A DNA stretch of 64,000 bases from Dasyornis broadbenti (Eukaryota > Chordata > Aves > Passeriformes > Dasyornithidae): contig VZRN01011463.1 in assembly GCA_013397935.1 (NCBI GenBank), positions 1 to 64,000 on the forward strand, given 5' to 3'. Positions within the stretch are counted from its first letter, which is position 1. Each line of letters opens with the position of its first letter. This document shows positions 11,601 through 22,409 of this stretch, piece after piece. Below the pieces are notes generated by a model. The model had not been told where the DNA came from, made no database searches, and saw only the letters and a program-made list of their open reading frames with translations. The position numbers were made by a program, and so were the translations under genes.

Positions 11601-14600
11601 ACCTCCTGCATTCAAATGTTTTCTCTGAGATCTAGTTCCCATTTAACCTGAGAGATCCAAGCATTGTGCTGTAGGGAGTAGGGCTGATCTAAGAAAAAAG
11701 CTGCTTCACACACTTCTGAAGTTCCTAGTTTTCTGTTGAGGAGAGGGAAATTGTAAAGCCACGTTCATATTAAATATTAGCCAAGTAGGTGATGGAGCTA
11801 AAAGGGAGTGTGTCCTTGGTAAGCAAAGTAGTACAGTTAACTCATCACTCGTTGTACCGTGGGAGGCAGTCAGGGTCTGATGAGGAGGTGAATAGGTGTT
11901 TACTCAAAGCCAAACCTAACTGTTTGTCTGCCAAGGCAGATCTCAGCTAGGGACTTCTGGCAGGGCAGCTGGGCTGGTTCACAGGGAAGAGAGAACACGA
12001 AATACCCAGCCAGTTGGGTCAGTTTGTCAAGCAGCAGTTTGCAGCAACCCAGTCACAGCTGCAAACATGCACAGGCAGGTAAAGTTGTAGACAGCAGGTT
12101 CTACAGGGGATTGCTTTAGAGGAAGGGAAGAAAGGGACTGCTCCCTGGGAGCACTTGTGAGCATTGCTGAGCAAATCTAGGCATGCTTATGGCAATCTTG
12201 ACTCCCCTGAGTTCTCCTCCTGTGGCATGTTAGGCCTAATATGCTGGGAAAAACTCCCCAATGTTTGTCAGAGCAGGCTGGCAAAATCCATTAACAAATG
12301 TTACATGACTGCTTTTGCCTTAAGCACCTATTGCTCAAAAAAGGAGCAATTGTGCTAATATCACATTTATTTCTCACCACTCTTTTGCTCTCTCAGAGGG
12401 GAACCAGAGATGTCCACCAGATGCTGGCTGATTGCCATGTGAGGAAACGTAACTTCCGACAGGTAAGTCGAAACCTATGATGCTCTTAACACATTGAGTG
12501 GGGTCCAGCCTTTATCCTAGAGTCTCAGTCAGCTTCAGAGCCTCATCTGATCCAAGAATGTTCTCACCTTTTGGACCACTTTTATCCAGTATTGCCATGC
12601 TTCCCATGTATGGTGTGACGATTTTGAGATGATACAAAGCAGGCCAGGCTGGCAGACCATTTTCCCTTACTGCCTCAGTTGTCACCTGCGGTAAAGACAG
12701 AGGGTCTGTATGTTGTTGAAATTGGAGGGATTCACCATAAAGAAGAGAGTTCCCAGTATTTCAAGGCCAGCTAAAAAGCAGGGATAAAACTTGCCTGCAA
12801 CAAAGCTGAACATACTGTTTCTTTCATAGATGAAGGCAGCACAGAGGAGAAATTCAGAAGAGATCACAGCCCCCCATGAACCAATACCACAGACCCACTC
12901 CAGCACAGAGAGCCAGAGGATGCTGCAGAAATCGGATGAGAATGAGCCTGAATGGCAGGAATTCTGTAAGATCTTAGGATGACCTATTCCTATAAGGCTT
13001 GAGAAATTCTAGGGCTCTCTGCAGTCATCTCAACCCTTCTCCTGCCATACTAGAATTGAATAATAGGTCAGAGGGTGGAGAGTATTGCCAAGAAATACAG
13101 CACTGTATTATCAGAAATATTTCTGAGTCCACACAGCATTGAGACTAGAGCTGGGCAGGGAAATGGAAAACTTTTCCTACTATTACTATGTTAAAACAAG
13201 ACACGAATAGGAACCATATGAGTATAGCCAGTATAATTATTTTTAAACTAGAAGCTGGCCTTTTATAGGACTTTGCAGTAACCATTGCTCTTGAGGACAA
13301 GGATAATGGGTAACAGGGACTAATTAGAAAGGGCTTTCTGGTCATTCAAGAATGATCCCATCTAAGTAAAGCCTTGCTGCACTGTCTCACGTAATGAATC
13401 CAAATGATAGAAAGGAAAATGGCAAACAGTATGAGACTTGCTGTAGTATCCATCAGTGCTGCCAAATGCTTCCTGTAGGAGAACCTCATGCACTTTTTTC
13501 CCAGCTCCTCCCCTGCTGCTCAGTAGATGGCAATGCTGTACCACCAGTTGTTTCCACATCAGTCTAGGAGTTTTATTTTTCTGACTGATAAAAAAAAAAA
13601 AAATGACTGGAGAGCTGGTTACTCCTGCAAACTCCAGGGTGAGATGGACCTGGAAAATCAAGGCAGTTTTACAGGGGAAAAAAAAAGCCCTACAGTCAAG
13701 CTCTCCATTTTCCATAATAGTATCAGTAAGACTCCTTCTCACCCTCCAAAATTGATTAGCACTTTCAAATCCTTCAGATGATTGATTTGGGGTCATTTCA
13801 GCAGCTTTCATTCCATATGCTCTGTCCCCCACAACAGCTCACATGAAAGGCACTACAGAAATCTATGTCTGAACTAGGAGTCAGCATCGGAAACAAAACC
13901 AAGAAGTCTCTAAGTACAAAGAGACCTGGTACCAAGAAAAAAGCCAATGATTTTTAATCTTGTGCCAGAAGAAAAACTGGGTTTTAATCTCTGAAAGGAA
14001 TAAAAACTGTGTCACTTAACACATGGGAGACACATGGCAAATAGTCTCACAACTGAGTGAACTTTTCAGCTTGTGAAATGGGTTATTCTTCCATTTCATC
14101 AAGCAGGAAGATGGTCAAAGGGCAGCAAGCTTTAAAATTGCAGCTTGTTTGCACCTGTAGGACTCCTTTTTTGTTCCAGTGCGGAAATCCAAGGCAGCAG
14201 ATGAGAAGAGACGCTCTCTTGCACAACAAGCCAGAGATGACTACAGGAGGCTTTCCCTCCAGGGCATCCACAGAGGGAAGTGGGCAGATATTTCCAAGGG
14301 TGCCACAGCAGGAGATCGGCGACCACTCCAGTATCCACCTCTTCCCCCCAAGCCTAAATTTCCACCTCCTCCAATGGCAAATGGGAAAGCGGTTAGGTAA
14401 GGAAAGCCCTGTGCACTGTGGAAAGGAGAAGGGGTAAGATTCTTCTGCTCTAACATGGGATGGTTGAGAAGGAAATAATTAGCTCTCCTCCTTGTGTAGA
14501 AGAGACACCAGCAGGGAAAAATACAGAGCCTAGGCTATATTCCAGCCTAGGGTGTGATGAGGCCTTGAGGTGTTCACTCCTGGAGGGTAACAGGTTTAGT

Positions 14601-17217
14601 TAGTAGAGTGTCCTAAGCCTGGAGCACATACAGCCCCTATGATGCCAGACGTCCACTGAAAACCATATTCCACACAGCTGCACTGGTGTAAACTGCCTGT
14701 TTAGGGCTGCTTGTAAAACCCTGAGTAAAATGTAAGTCCTGTGCAAGGACTCAAAACTTGTCGTTTGAACCTGATGCACGAACCATGGTCTTTTCTAACA
14801 GGAAAGAGGGAATCCAGAGGACGATCTCCAATTCCACTGAAGAAAGCATCATCAAGTGGTTCAAAGAGGAGCAATTCCCTCTACGAGCTGGCTATTTGAA
14901 AACCACAGACACAATTGCACCTTGGTTCCATGGTGAGTCTTGAGCATTTCCATCCCAAACCAACTGTTTAAGGGTTTTTTTCTGCTAACATGGCTGCTAA
15001 CACAGGCTGGGCTTCGGATAAAGCTCCTATACTGGAATCAACATACAACAACGGCAATACCATTCTTTCTCCTCACACAGCAGGAGAAAGAATGGTATAT
15101 GGAATGGACTCTGTAACAGTCCTTTTGAGCCCTCCACATTTATCTTTCATCATTGGCCAGGTGTGGAACAGTTAACAAAGAGCAGTTGGCATGTGGCCAT
15201 GGCCTGTTTCTAGCAATGGCAGCACTCTTCTTCCTGGGCTACTGGGCAAGAAAATAGTGACAGGGATGGAAGTGCCATGGACTGGCTTTAGAGCAGATTT
15301 CTTGTGAGAACTGTTCTGTCCAGTCCTGCACTAATGCTTTTCTCCCTTCAGGCTTGTGTTTTGGTTTTGAACAGGTATCCTAACCTCTAAGAAAGCAGAG
15401 GAGCTTCTGAATAAAACAGTACCAGGGAGTTTTCTGATCCGGGTCAGTGAGAAAATCAAAGGCTATGTGCTCTCTTATCGGTCTGTGGAAGGATGTAAAC
15501 ATTTCCTCATTGATGCCTCCAGTGATTCCTACAGCTTCCTTGGAGTGGACCAGCTGCAACATTCAACGCTGGCTGACCTTGTAGACTACCACAAGGTGAA
15601 CATCTCACAATGCATTCATTAACTGTTTAATTGCCTCAGGGCATTTCAAAATAATAAAGAATAGATTCAGCTGGTTTGAAGTAGGTAACTAGACCCTTTT
15701 AGATTTTAACTGCTGCTGGGTGTCCTGTCTGCTGCTCCAGAAGGGTATGTCAGCCTGACAAGTACAGCTCAGGCAACCTAATACATCTCCGACATCTTAG
15801 GTCTGACTCATTCACCCTCAAACATACAGAACACCTTGCACACAGGGCCCAAGTTACTTACAAACTACTTGGTAGAAATGTTGATGGGAGGTGACAGCAT
15901 ACCCATGCAAACTCCTTTCTTTTGTATTTTTTCCGTGGTTAAGAGGCACTGGGAAGTTGGGTAAACACAAAATCCTGCTTGCCTCCAGCTTCAGTATGAA
16001 AGAGAACAAGGTATCTTTATAATCTCAAAGCAAGCAAGGGGTGATACTGAGCAAAGATAAAAAACAGAAGGGAAGGAGGAAGGTTGGCAGATTCTTGCAA
16101 CAATAACAGTGATGTTTACCAGCACTAACTGCAGTTACATGGGCTTCAAGGAGAGCCAGATGGATTATTCATTCCTTTAATGTAAGATCTGCCCAGGGAC
16201 AGGACAATAATTTTTCTCATAGGTTCATTTAAAATCCTTGTTTCTTTTAAATAAGTGCCTAGCCTACTACAGACATGGCTAAACAAAATTGGACATGAGA
16301 ACAATATCTACGCTCATTTGCTCTATGGAACTCTACCTGGGTTGCCTGAACTTGCGTCTTGCATGGCTTTACAGTTCCGGCTGAAATTACTAAAAGCAGG
16401 AGTTATACAGCTGTTTATACCAGAGCTGGAGAATTTAACGCCTGGCTCTGCATAGCTACATCAAAGATAGAGCCATGCCCGCAGTCTGCAAAGAATCCTG
16501 CAGACCCCCTGCACTACAGCACATGTGGGCAGCTAAACCCACTCTGTTGAAGTGCCCAGTGCATTCTTCTTATCACCCACCAGGTGACCATGAAAGAAGG
16601 CAAGTCCCCACCATGCATCTGTTGCTAGGGTGGAGAATGAGACTGGAAGCAGAGACCGTACTATCAGGGAATTCCCTAGTTAGAACATGACTTGCCTGAG
16701 CAGTGGGTATGAGCTCTCTTCCAGAATCCACCCTTGTCCCTCCCACAAACACAGCCAGAAGCATAGTCCACAAGCCCTGGTCCTGCTTTATCTGCAGGCT
16801 GCACAGTCCTGGCTCCAGCATTTTCTAGGCAGGGCACTGCTCCATGTCAGAGAAGCTGTAGTTTCCTCAGAGATGAGCACAGCTCTTTCTGAGAAATGCC
16901 AGAGTTGTGTCACTGAGTTATGGCACTGAGCACTGATGTGTTATGAAGACAGAGGGCAGCTTTTTGGGCCCTTCCCTGAGTTTTCCAGGGAACTGAGCTC
17001 TATCACAGTGGCATGAACGCATCCACACCATAACAGAGGCAGGGAGACTGCTGTCCACCTTGTGAGGTTGTGACAGGCAGGGTCTGTTTGAAAGCTGGTG
17101 TTTAATCACATCCTATATCAACAGGATGAACCCATCACTTCCTTGGGGAAGGAGCTGTTGCTTTACCCACGTGGCCAAGAGGATCAAGAGCCAGATTACA
17201 TTTCTCTCTTTGAGTGA
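8454..17217 (+). CDS. SH2D4A: SH2 domain-containing protein 4A, complete spliced coding sequence (9 exons)
   Basis: Join 8454-8628, 9414-9573, 10108-10267, 12397-12462, 12830-12965, 14180-14396, 14802-14932, 15375-15595, 17125-17217. The sum is 1359 nt, 452 residues plus TGA, against about 454 in human (recalled). All junctions are GT-AG and hold frame. Seen in the product: a conserved N-terminus (MLKQILSDMYIDPELLAELS), a charged helical segment rich in E/K/R, a middle linker, a proline-rich stretch (PPLPPKPKFPPPP, about residues 290-302), then an SH2 domain from WFHG (346-349) through FLIRVSE with the phosphotyrosine-binding Arg at 371, to the C-terminal EPDYISLFE. The family is a cytoplasmic adaptor; human SH2D4A is reported in T-cell signalling and STAT3 restraint. 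SH2D4B is the nearest alternative, but the N- and C-termini match SH2D4A better. The ATG at 8454 is preceded by GCAGCC, a good Kozak context. The gene converges on CSGALNACT1, as in human. Confidence 0.96.
8629..9413 (+). other. SH2D4A: SH2D4A intron 1
   Basis: This is a 785-bp GT-AG intron. I see no gene, known repeat or strong motif inside. Open frames on the minus strand here lack any recognisable protein. Confidence 0.85.
9414..9573 (+). CDS. SH2D4A: SH2D4A coding exon 2
   Basis: The acceptor TTCTTTTCCAG and donor CAG|GTAAGC bound this exon. It encodes SNGKSVTWKLGADNDVWVWV and continues to a helical ARREHGKEG-like end. The WKLGAD...VWVWVMGEH block is a conserved family motif of unknown role. 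It enters in phase 1 and leaves in phase 2. Confidence 0.96.
9765..9804 (+). repeat. 20-bp tandem duplication in SH2D4A intron 2
   Basis: GAGCCTCACCCCAGCTCACT is followed directly by a copy with two transitions (CGCCCCGG), then a partial third unit. Confidence 0.85.
10108..10267 (+). CDS. SH2D4A: SH2D4A coding exon 3 (variable linker)
   Basis: The acceptor CACTTGCATTTCAG and donor AAG|GTAGTT bound the exon. The product, from RETDTSATWSLHP to TTGKTQELSK, is hydrophilic, charged and poorly conserved against my recollection of the human protein. The exon is placed by the open frame, phase fit and splice signals more than by homology. Confidence 0.88.
10581..10656 (+). repeat. Dispersed duplicate block, copy A (SH2D4A intron 3)
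   Basis: This 76-bp block begins CAGCTGGGCTGTTTCACAGG and matches copy B at 11966-12044 with only a few mismatches and one 3-bp gap. Confidence 0.85.
11966..12044 (+). repeat. Dispersed duplicate block, copy B (SH2D4A intron 3)
   Basis: This 79-bp block is the second copy, 1385 bp downstream in the same orientation. It contains an extra CAG near its end. Confidence 0.85.
12397..12462 (+). CDS. SH2D4A: SH2D4A coding exon 4 (22-codon mini-exon)
   Basis: This is a 66-nt in-frame exon after TTTTGCTCTCTCAG, with donor CAG|GTAAGT. It encodes RGTRDVHQMLADCHVRKRNF plus RQ. The VHQMLAD core aligns with the IQQMLAD segment of mammalian SH2D4A, which supports this small exon. Skipping it would not shift the frame. 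Confidence 0.92.
12830..12965 (+). CDS. SH2D4A: SH2D4A coding exon 5
   Basis: The acceptor is TTTCTTTCATAG and the donor ATTCT|GTAAGA. The product is polar, running from MKAAQRRNSEEITAPHE to DENEPEWQEF. The EWQ...LRKSK junction with exon 6 matches the mammalian protein. The start of the exon is divergent and Ser/Gln/Glu-rich. Confidence 0.92.
12966..14179 (+). other. SH2D4A: SH2D4A intron 5
   Basis: This is a 1.2-kb GT-AG intron with a run of A (about 13588-13601). No recognisable gene or repeat family is visible. Confidence 0.8.
14180..14396 (+). CDS. SH2D4A: SH2D4A coding exon 6 (proline-rich)
   Basis: The acceptor is CTTTTTTGTTCCAG and the donor GTTAG|GTAAGG. The product starts LRKSKAADEKRRSLAQQARD, is strongly basic, and ends in a PPLPPKPKFPPPP stretch, a plausible SH3-binding site (inference). 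The basic part is well conserved in the family. Confidence 0.96.
14802..14932 (+). CDS. SH2D4A: SH2D4A coding exon 7 (start of SH2 domain)
   Basis: The acceptor is TTTTCTAACAG and the donor CCATG|GTGAGT. The product contains IIKWFKEEQFPLRAGY and ends at TIAPWFHG, the tryptophan that opens the SH2 fold. Confidence 0.97.
15057..15098 (+). repeat. Perfect 17-bp inverted repeat (hairpin) in SH2D4A intron 7
   Basis: Arm ATACCATTCTTTCTCCT (15057-15073) and its exact reverse complement (15082-15098) flank an 8-base loop (CACACAGC). The 5' arm plus loop reads as a splice-acceptor-like CTTTCTCCTCACACAG. Confidence 0.95.
15375..15595 (+). CDS. SH2D4A: SH2D4A coding exon 8 (SH2 core)
   Basis: The acceptor is TTTTGAACAG and the donor AAG|GTGAAC. 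The exon carries the SH2 core: PGSFLIRVSE with the invariant Arg371, then GCKHFLIDAS and YSFLGVDQLQHSTLADLV. The phosphotyrosine-pocket residues that can be read by eye are intact. Confidence 0.97.
15596..17124 (+). other. SH2D4A: SH2D4A intron 8
   Basis: This is a 1.5-kb GT-AG intron between the SH2 core exon and the last exon. The open frames inside match no family I recognise, and I see no known repeat. Confidence 0.8.
17125..17217 (+). CDS. SH2D4A: SH2D4A coding exon 9 (stop codon)
   Basis: The acceptor is CTATATCAACAG, followed by 30 codons and TGA. The product DEPITSLGKELLLYPRGQED and the final EPDYISLFE match the SH2D4A C-terminus and separate it from SH2D4B. Confidence 0.97.
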   Translation, partial: DEPITSLGKELLLYPRGQEDQEPDYISLFE

Positions 17218-17750
17218 ACCTCCCTGCCTCGCTGGGCAGCCCCAGGCTTGTATTCACAAAGACTGAACTTGGAACTAGAGCTGCTGACCCGTACCTGAAA
17301 CCATAAGTGCCTCTATTTTATATCCTTCACAACAAAGCAGTAGGAGGATAAGTACTGTTGTGGGTTTATCCTATCAACTGAGCTAAAGGACACATTAGCC
17401 CAGCAAGTTGCAAAGCACCTGGATATATCCCGCACAATGGAGTGAATGAGTTGAAGAAATAATCAGTTGAACAGGGAGATACTGTCATGGATTTTCAGTG
17501 GGTCTTTGTAGGTTTCTTGGGGGACTTCTGTATTCAAGCTGCCTTTTGTTCTTGAATGCAAAGTTGTGTGCCATATGGGAAATAGATTAGTACCTACAGT
17601 TGGATGAGATTATACCTTCCTGAAGGCGCAAAATGACTTGGAGAAGTGAATCGATCTTGGTATGTAATTTGAATAATGTGAAGTTTAATTCTATAAAATG
17701 CTGTGTCCTTGGAATGAAGGATGTTCAAGCCAAGCAGCCAAGAAAACCCT

Positions 17751-17775
17751 GAGCACCTTTCAGTGAAAGGTGCTC
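17751..17775 (+). repeat. Perfect 11-bp hairpin with triloop in the SH2D4A 3'UTR
   Basis: GAGCACCTTTC, loop AGT, GAAAGGTGCTC. It would fold stably in the mRNA if the 3'UTR extends this far. Confidence 0.9.
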
Positions 17776-18479
17776 TCTGTGACAAGAGGTTTCCATGAAG
17801 AGTGCATTTTTTAAACTCCTCTAGCCTCTGAATATAGATCCTCACTCTTTTAACCTGTAGTTAACTCCCACACAGGCCTTTCTGTATTGAGAGGGATTAT
17901 CCTTTTGAAAGGGAAAGGAAAAAGGACAGAGGCATTTGTATGAATGACTACCACACATACAGAGCCTAAAAATGTAAGAAGGAGCACCTATATCAGTATT
18001 AATACAGTTTACAGAATAGTTTTTGCCAGTAAAGAATGATATTTTCCAAAATTGAGCTATTTATTGCAAGTTATGTCCTGATTACTGAGATGCATCTGGT
18101 GTAAATTTCATCATAGAACTTGTTCCTTCAACATAACGTCCTCTCTTCTTAGCTGTTACAAAACTCTTTAACTATGTCATTCAGAAGACTGGGGGAGAGG
18201 CTGGATAGAATCACGTAACGAATTAGTCCTCATCCAGGTTCCTTCATGTTGTTGCACGTTACAAACTCTGCAGCTGAGGGTTGTGGTGTGAATCTGGGAA
18301 CATCATTTTTTAGAGGCACAACCCTCAAATAGTAAACAAGAATCTATCTTATTTCAGTTGTTTACCTGTTTTTACTTGTTCCCTTTTTTCTGTTAGAGCA
18401 GGGCTACTCTGCTTAGCTTGAAGAAGCAGTCAAAACTTTCAGTCTTATATTAATTAGGGTTTTACAGAATACAGATCTA

Positions 18480-18485
18480 AATAAA
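18480..18485 (+). terminator. SH2D4A: Candidate polyadenylation signal of SH2D4A
   Basis: This is the canonical AATAAA, the first one downstream of the SH2D4A stop codon. It is followed within 30 bases by a modestly T/G-rich stretch. Cleavage would be expected near 18500. Confidence 0.5.
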
Positions 18486-21170
18486 TTGTGATCATCTGGT
18501 CTTAAAATTTACAACTATGCTGATGGGAGGTTTCCATTCCAGGAGAGAGAGGATAACTGCGCTCCACTTAAAGCAGGTGTCACTTGCTAGAAATAAGGCC
18601 TTAATGTAAACTGAGATTCTGAACGTAACGACACTCTGCCACTGCAAATGACTTAATGATCTTCTTGAGCAATATATCACATGCATCAAAGAGATGTATT
18701 TCAATGTAATCTGCATCAATCATGGGAAAGGGTGTTAGATTATTTGTAGGGGGGAAACATCCCTCCTTCCCTCTTTATGATTGGTTTCTTTTAAAAATAT
18801 GGTCAAAATGAAAGGGCCTTCAGAAAAGCATCTGTTTCCATGTGAAGAATATGCCATAGCTGATATCCTGCTGGAGACAAACCATGAAATGCTTTGCAGA
18901 TCTATGGGTTGGTAAAGACATAGAAAAAAGTATCCTCTAAAAAGGCATTTTGAGAGGCAGGATGTTAACTTGCAAAATAAGATGCAGGCTGATCTGGCAT
19001 GGACATAGCAGGACATAATCAGTTTCAGCTCTAAGATCTTTAGTATAACTCCTCAGGTTTTGACCTGCTGACAAGTGGACCAGTAGATTCATTGCCTTTA
19101 TATTATACTACTTATTTGCAAATGTTGTCTCACTACAGCCCAGGGAAAACCACTATCCCTATTCATATCTATCCCACGTGTTTGAGAGTCATGCCTGTTT
19201 CAAAGACTCACTTTTTTGCTGTGAGGCAAGAAACATGAGGTTTTGTACCTACAGATTTAGATTACTGCACTGACTGCAAAGGCAACTATCTTGCTGGAAC
19301 AGATGCCCTCAAGACTGGCTCTTCTAATGCTCCAAAATCCAGTTACCCTGAAAGTCTCTGGAGCAAGGACATCTTGCAGCATTCAGGAATCAAGGGTGAT
19401 GACATGTCTTTGGGAGTTTCTCTGTAGAATCTTTCTTTCTTCAAGGGGTGCTATGCAAGGATTACAAGAGTAGTCAATTTGAAAATGGCTTGTTGGAGAG
19501 ATCATCATTCCTGGAGGAACATGGAAATTTGTTTTGCTCAATGCCTTTAGCCAAAATATGCTGCAGTCATCAAAAAGTAAAGCAAGGAGTCCCTGGATGG
19601 TCTCACCAACTGCACAGGGCCATCTCTAGTCCCTCCTCAACCAAGGTCCAATCAATTGTCATTCTGAGAAAGATCCCAAGCTGGTTTGGGGACAAGGAAG
19701 GTAGAGACCTTCATAACAAAATCTGTTGTTCTGTTGGCTGCTCTCTTTGGATTTAATCTTTTTCTGACTGGGCTGGAAGACGTGTTAGAGCTCCACCTGG
19801 CTCACAGAAATGTAGATAACAGCAGCTTCCCTTTCTCAAGCTGTTCTTCATGTTTCCTATCAGTGCTGTCTCCACCTCTAAGAGAGCTCTGCCAGATTTC
19901 TGCTGTGATTGAATTGCCCGGCATATCACTGATGTGGCCGATGACTGTGGGCTGGATGTCTCCATCATTGATACCATCTCAGCTTTTGCCAAACTGGCTT
20001 CTGCAGCCAAGGAATGGAAGATGCATAGACAGTATTATTCCTGGCAAGAGGAACAGCATCTCTGCGGAAAAGGACACACATGAAAATCACAAGGGTGCTA
20101 TTTAAAAACATAAGTTGCAAAACTCTGACAGGATCTGGATGATGTGCTTGCAAAGGTACCCCAAGTAATGAAGTGTTGAATTTACAATTGCCCAGTGCTT
20201 AGAAATGGAGACAAATAGAAGTTGGAAGGGATCTCTGGAGATCATCTGGTCTAGTCCTGCTCTACAAGTGTGGCTCTACAAGGGAAGACTGAAAAAAACC
20301 ATCATGGAAATAGCTAAGGCAAGGCTTGAGGTAGGCTATGATTATGAAACCTTTATAGTATACAACACTCAGTTTCAAGTTCAGGTTAAGTGGGACTGCA
20401 GGAACAACTTTTGCCTTGGAGCGGCTGAGTTACCAAACTTTCATGCACACTCAACAAGCAATACCAGCCTCCTCGAATTGCATAATATTTGTGAAGTTAC
20501 TTCATCAAAACAAAGCCCGTTATAAATAATTTATCGTGTGTTCTGTGAACAAAACAATTCTTTGGAGGCTCTACTTCAGTGATTGCTGAAGTTTCTACTG
20601 TAAGTGATGTATTTTAGGCTTGAGGTTTTAAAGTATACAAAATTTCCATTCTTTCTGTACTTTTGCAGTGTTTTGGACACTCAGTGATTTGCAAGGCAAG
20701 TGCAATGCAGATCCTTTGCACCAACAAAAGACAAACACATATAAACATGTCCAAGGAAAAGATACTTACAGCAGCATGGTCTCTCTCTGCAGATCCTGCA
20801 TGCAGTGCTTTCAAAAGAGGTTCATAGTGCTCTTCCTACAGCACAGCAGCACAACAAAGAGTGGTTCATTCATTGTTCAGTGCTATCTTTCATATTTCTT
20901 GCCCCAGCTTTTAGAAGCCAAAACCCAAATTAGAATCTGGTTCAGACTGCCTTGAATTAATCTGAAGCTATAAAACAAAGAGACTGCTCAGAGAAACAGC
21001 ATTTAGGTAAGCAAATGGGATTTCCAAGCCCATGCAGTTTTTGTTGGCTGATATATATTAAAATGATAAATAGCAGTCAGCATAAAAAGAAAATGCTTTA
21101 TAAGAGCAATAACTCAGGCTTTCAACAGTTTTAGGCAACTGCAAAAAACCCCCCAAAACTATTAAGATGA
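18486..21170. other. Gap between the convergent 3' ends of SH2D4A and CSGALNACT1
   Basis: About 2.7 kb between the inferred polyadenylation signals. It contains one CR1 remnant (20219-20270). Open frames on both strands resemble no known protein. Confidence 0.55.
20219..20270 (-). mobile_element. CR1 3'-end fragment
   Basis: GTTGGAAGGGATCTCTGGAG followed by ATCATCTGGTCTAGTCCTGCT is the reverse complement of the CR1 3' tail. Confidence 0.8.
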
Positions 21171-21176
21171 TTTATT
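21171..21176 (-). terminator. CSGALNACT1: Candidate polyadenylation signal of CSGALNACT1
   Basis: The plus strand TTTATT is AATAAA on the coding strand; a second copy lies 70 bases upstream in transcript order, at 21241-21246. Either could be used. Confidence 0.4.
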
Positions 21177-22409
21177 TTTAGGATTAGTACCTATAATTAT
21201 CATAAGAGAATTTGCAGGATCCAGTAATCAATCACAAAATTTTATTCTGTTAATTACAAAAAGCTTTCTATACCTTGGGCAAGACTTTATATTTGGTTTA
21301 GAAGGAATACTTTGGTATAAAGTCAGAAAATGTTCATCACTTTTGGTATCTGGCATTCAGAGTTTAAAACCTCCTGCTGAATCAGTACTGCAAGTTGATA
21401 TGTATTTCTTTTTCTTCAGTGTGATAAAACTTCTGCCTTCCAGTACCCAGGTTGTGTAGAAAAATCACTTATTTGAACCGAGTTCCCATCCACAGGAACA
21501 CAGATCTGCAGAGCATTTTCCAAGCGTTGGAAGGCTGTACTATTTCCTAGTAAGGCTAGAAGTAGAAAACCTGAAGTATGGCAAAATAATTCCCAAGCAA
21601 AATGAACTTCATTTAAAAACAAATCTTGAGATACATACAGCATTGTAAAGAAGAAATACACCATCTAATTCATGTGATACAGACGTGGCTCATTGCTTTT
21701 AGTTCACTGTCCACAGAGGAGAACAAACAGTACCCTCCAGTGTTTTTGAACCATCACACTTGAACAGTAAGGTTTTCTCTTTCTGAATTTCAGAAAGCAC
21801 TTTCTGAGCTACCTATTTCTCTGGATGAACTGGGAATGCCCTGTTAGTGCATGGCTGCTGCTCCCCCATTCCAGCCCCTTGAGGGAAAAGGATCTTTTGT
21901 CACTTCAGCTTTACCATTGCTAACAATCAGATGTCCTTCTCAGAGCAGGAGTCTCTGTACTTATTCAAAAGTAGCCCTTTTTAGATATGTCAGGTTAGAT
22001 GTAGAAAATAACTCCTGATTATTGGCTCACCAAAAGGTCAATCCTTTAAATATCTGTACACATCTTACAAACATTTCAAAGGAAAAGCACATCCATTTGT
22101 TAGTGTGAATACCACACTGGCCATATAATACCACATAATGTTCATTGTCTCTGTGACATGCCCTTGAATCTCATCAAGTGTTCAAGTCTTCCCCAGAAGC
22201 AAGCGCTGAACAGTCAGGATAATGGAGTACTTAAAAGCCCCATTAGAATAAAAACAAAAGTAGGGAAGATAAATCCCTCTCCTTCTTTTGCTGCCATCCT
22301 GCTGGAATCTCCATCCTCTTTCAGTCTCATTCCAACTTTTCTGGTTAGAAATTCTTTTCCAAAACACCTTACAGTCCAATTAAGAGGCTTTTTACCTCCC
22401 TTTCTGGAT
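21171..22409 (-). other. CSGALNACT1: CSGALNACT1 3'UTR (inferred extent)
   Basis: Reading down from the TGA, the first minus-strand AATAAA hexamers are the complements of 21241-21246 and 21171-21176. A 3'UTR of about 1.2 kb is inferred. The open frames in the shadow strand here are not genes. Confidence 0.5.

Larger units (their letters stand above)
10268..12396 (+). other. SH2D4A: SH2D4A intron 3, with an internal duplicated block
   Basis: This is a 2.1-kb intron. It contains two diverged copies of a block of about 76 bp (10581-10656 and 11966-12044), a shorter 23-bp duplication (10541-10563 and 10653-10675), and A-rich low complexity at 11370-11407. No coding exon was found within it. Confidence 0.8.
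17218..18485 (+). other. SH2D4A: SH2D4A 3'UTR (inferred extent)
   Basis: The sequence from the TGA to the first AATAAA on this strand (18480-18485) is taken as the 3'UTR, about 1.27 kb. The end is inferred from that single hexamer. The stretch carries a perfect 11-bp hairpin at 17751-17775. Confidence 0.55.
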
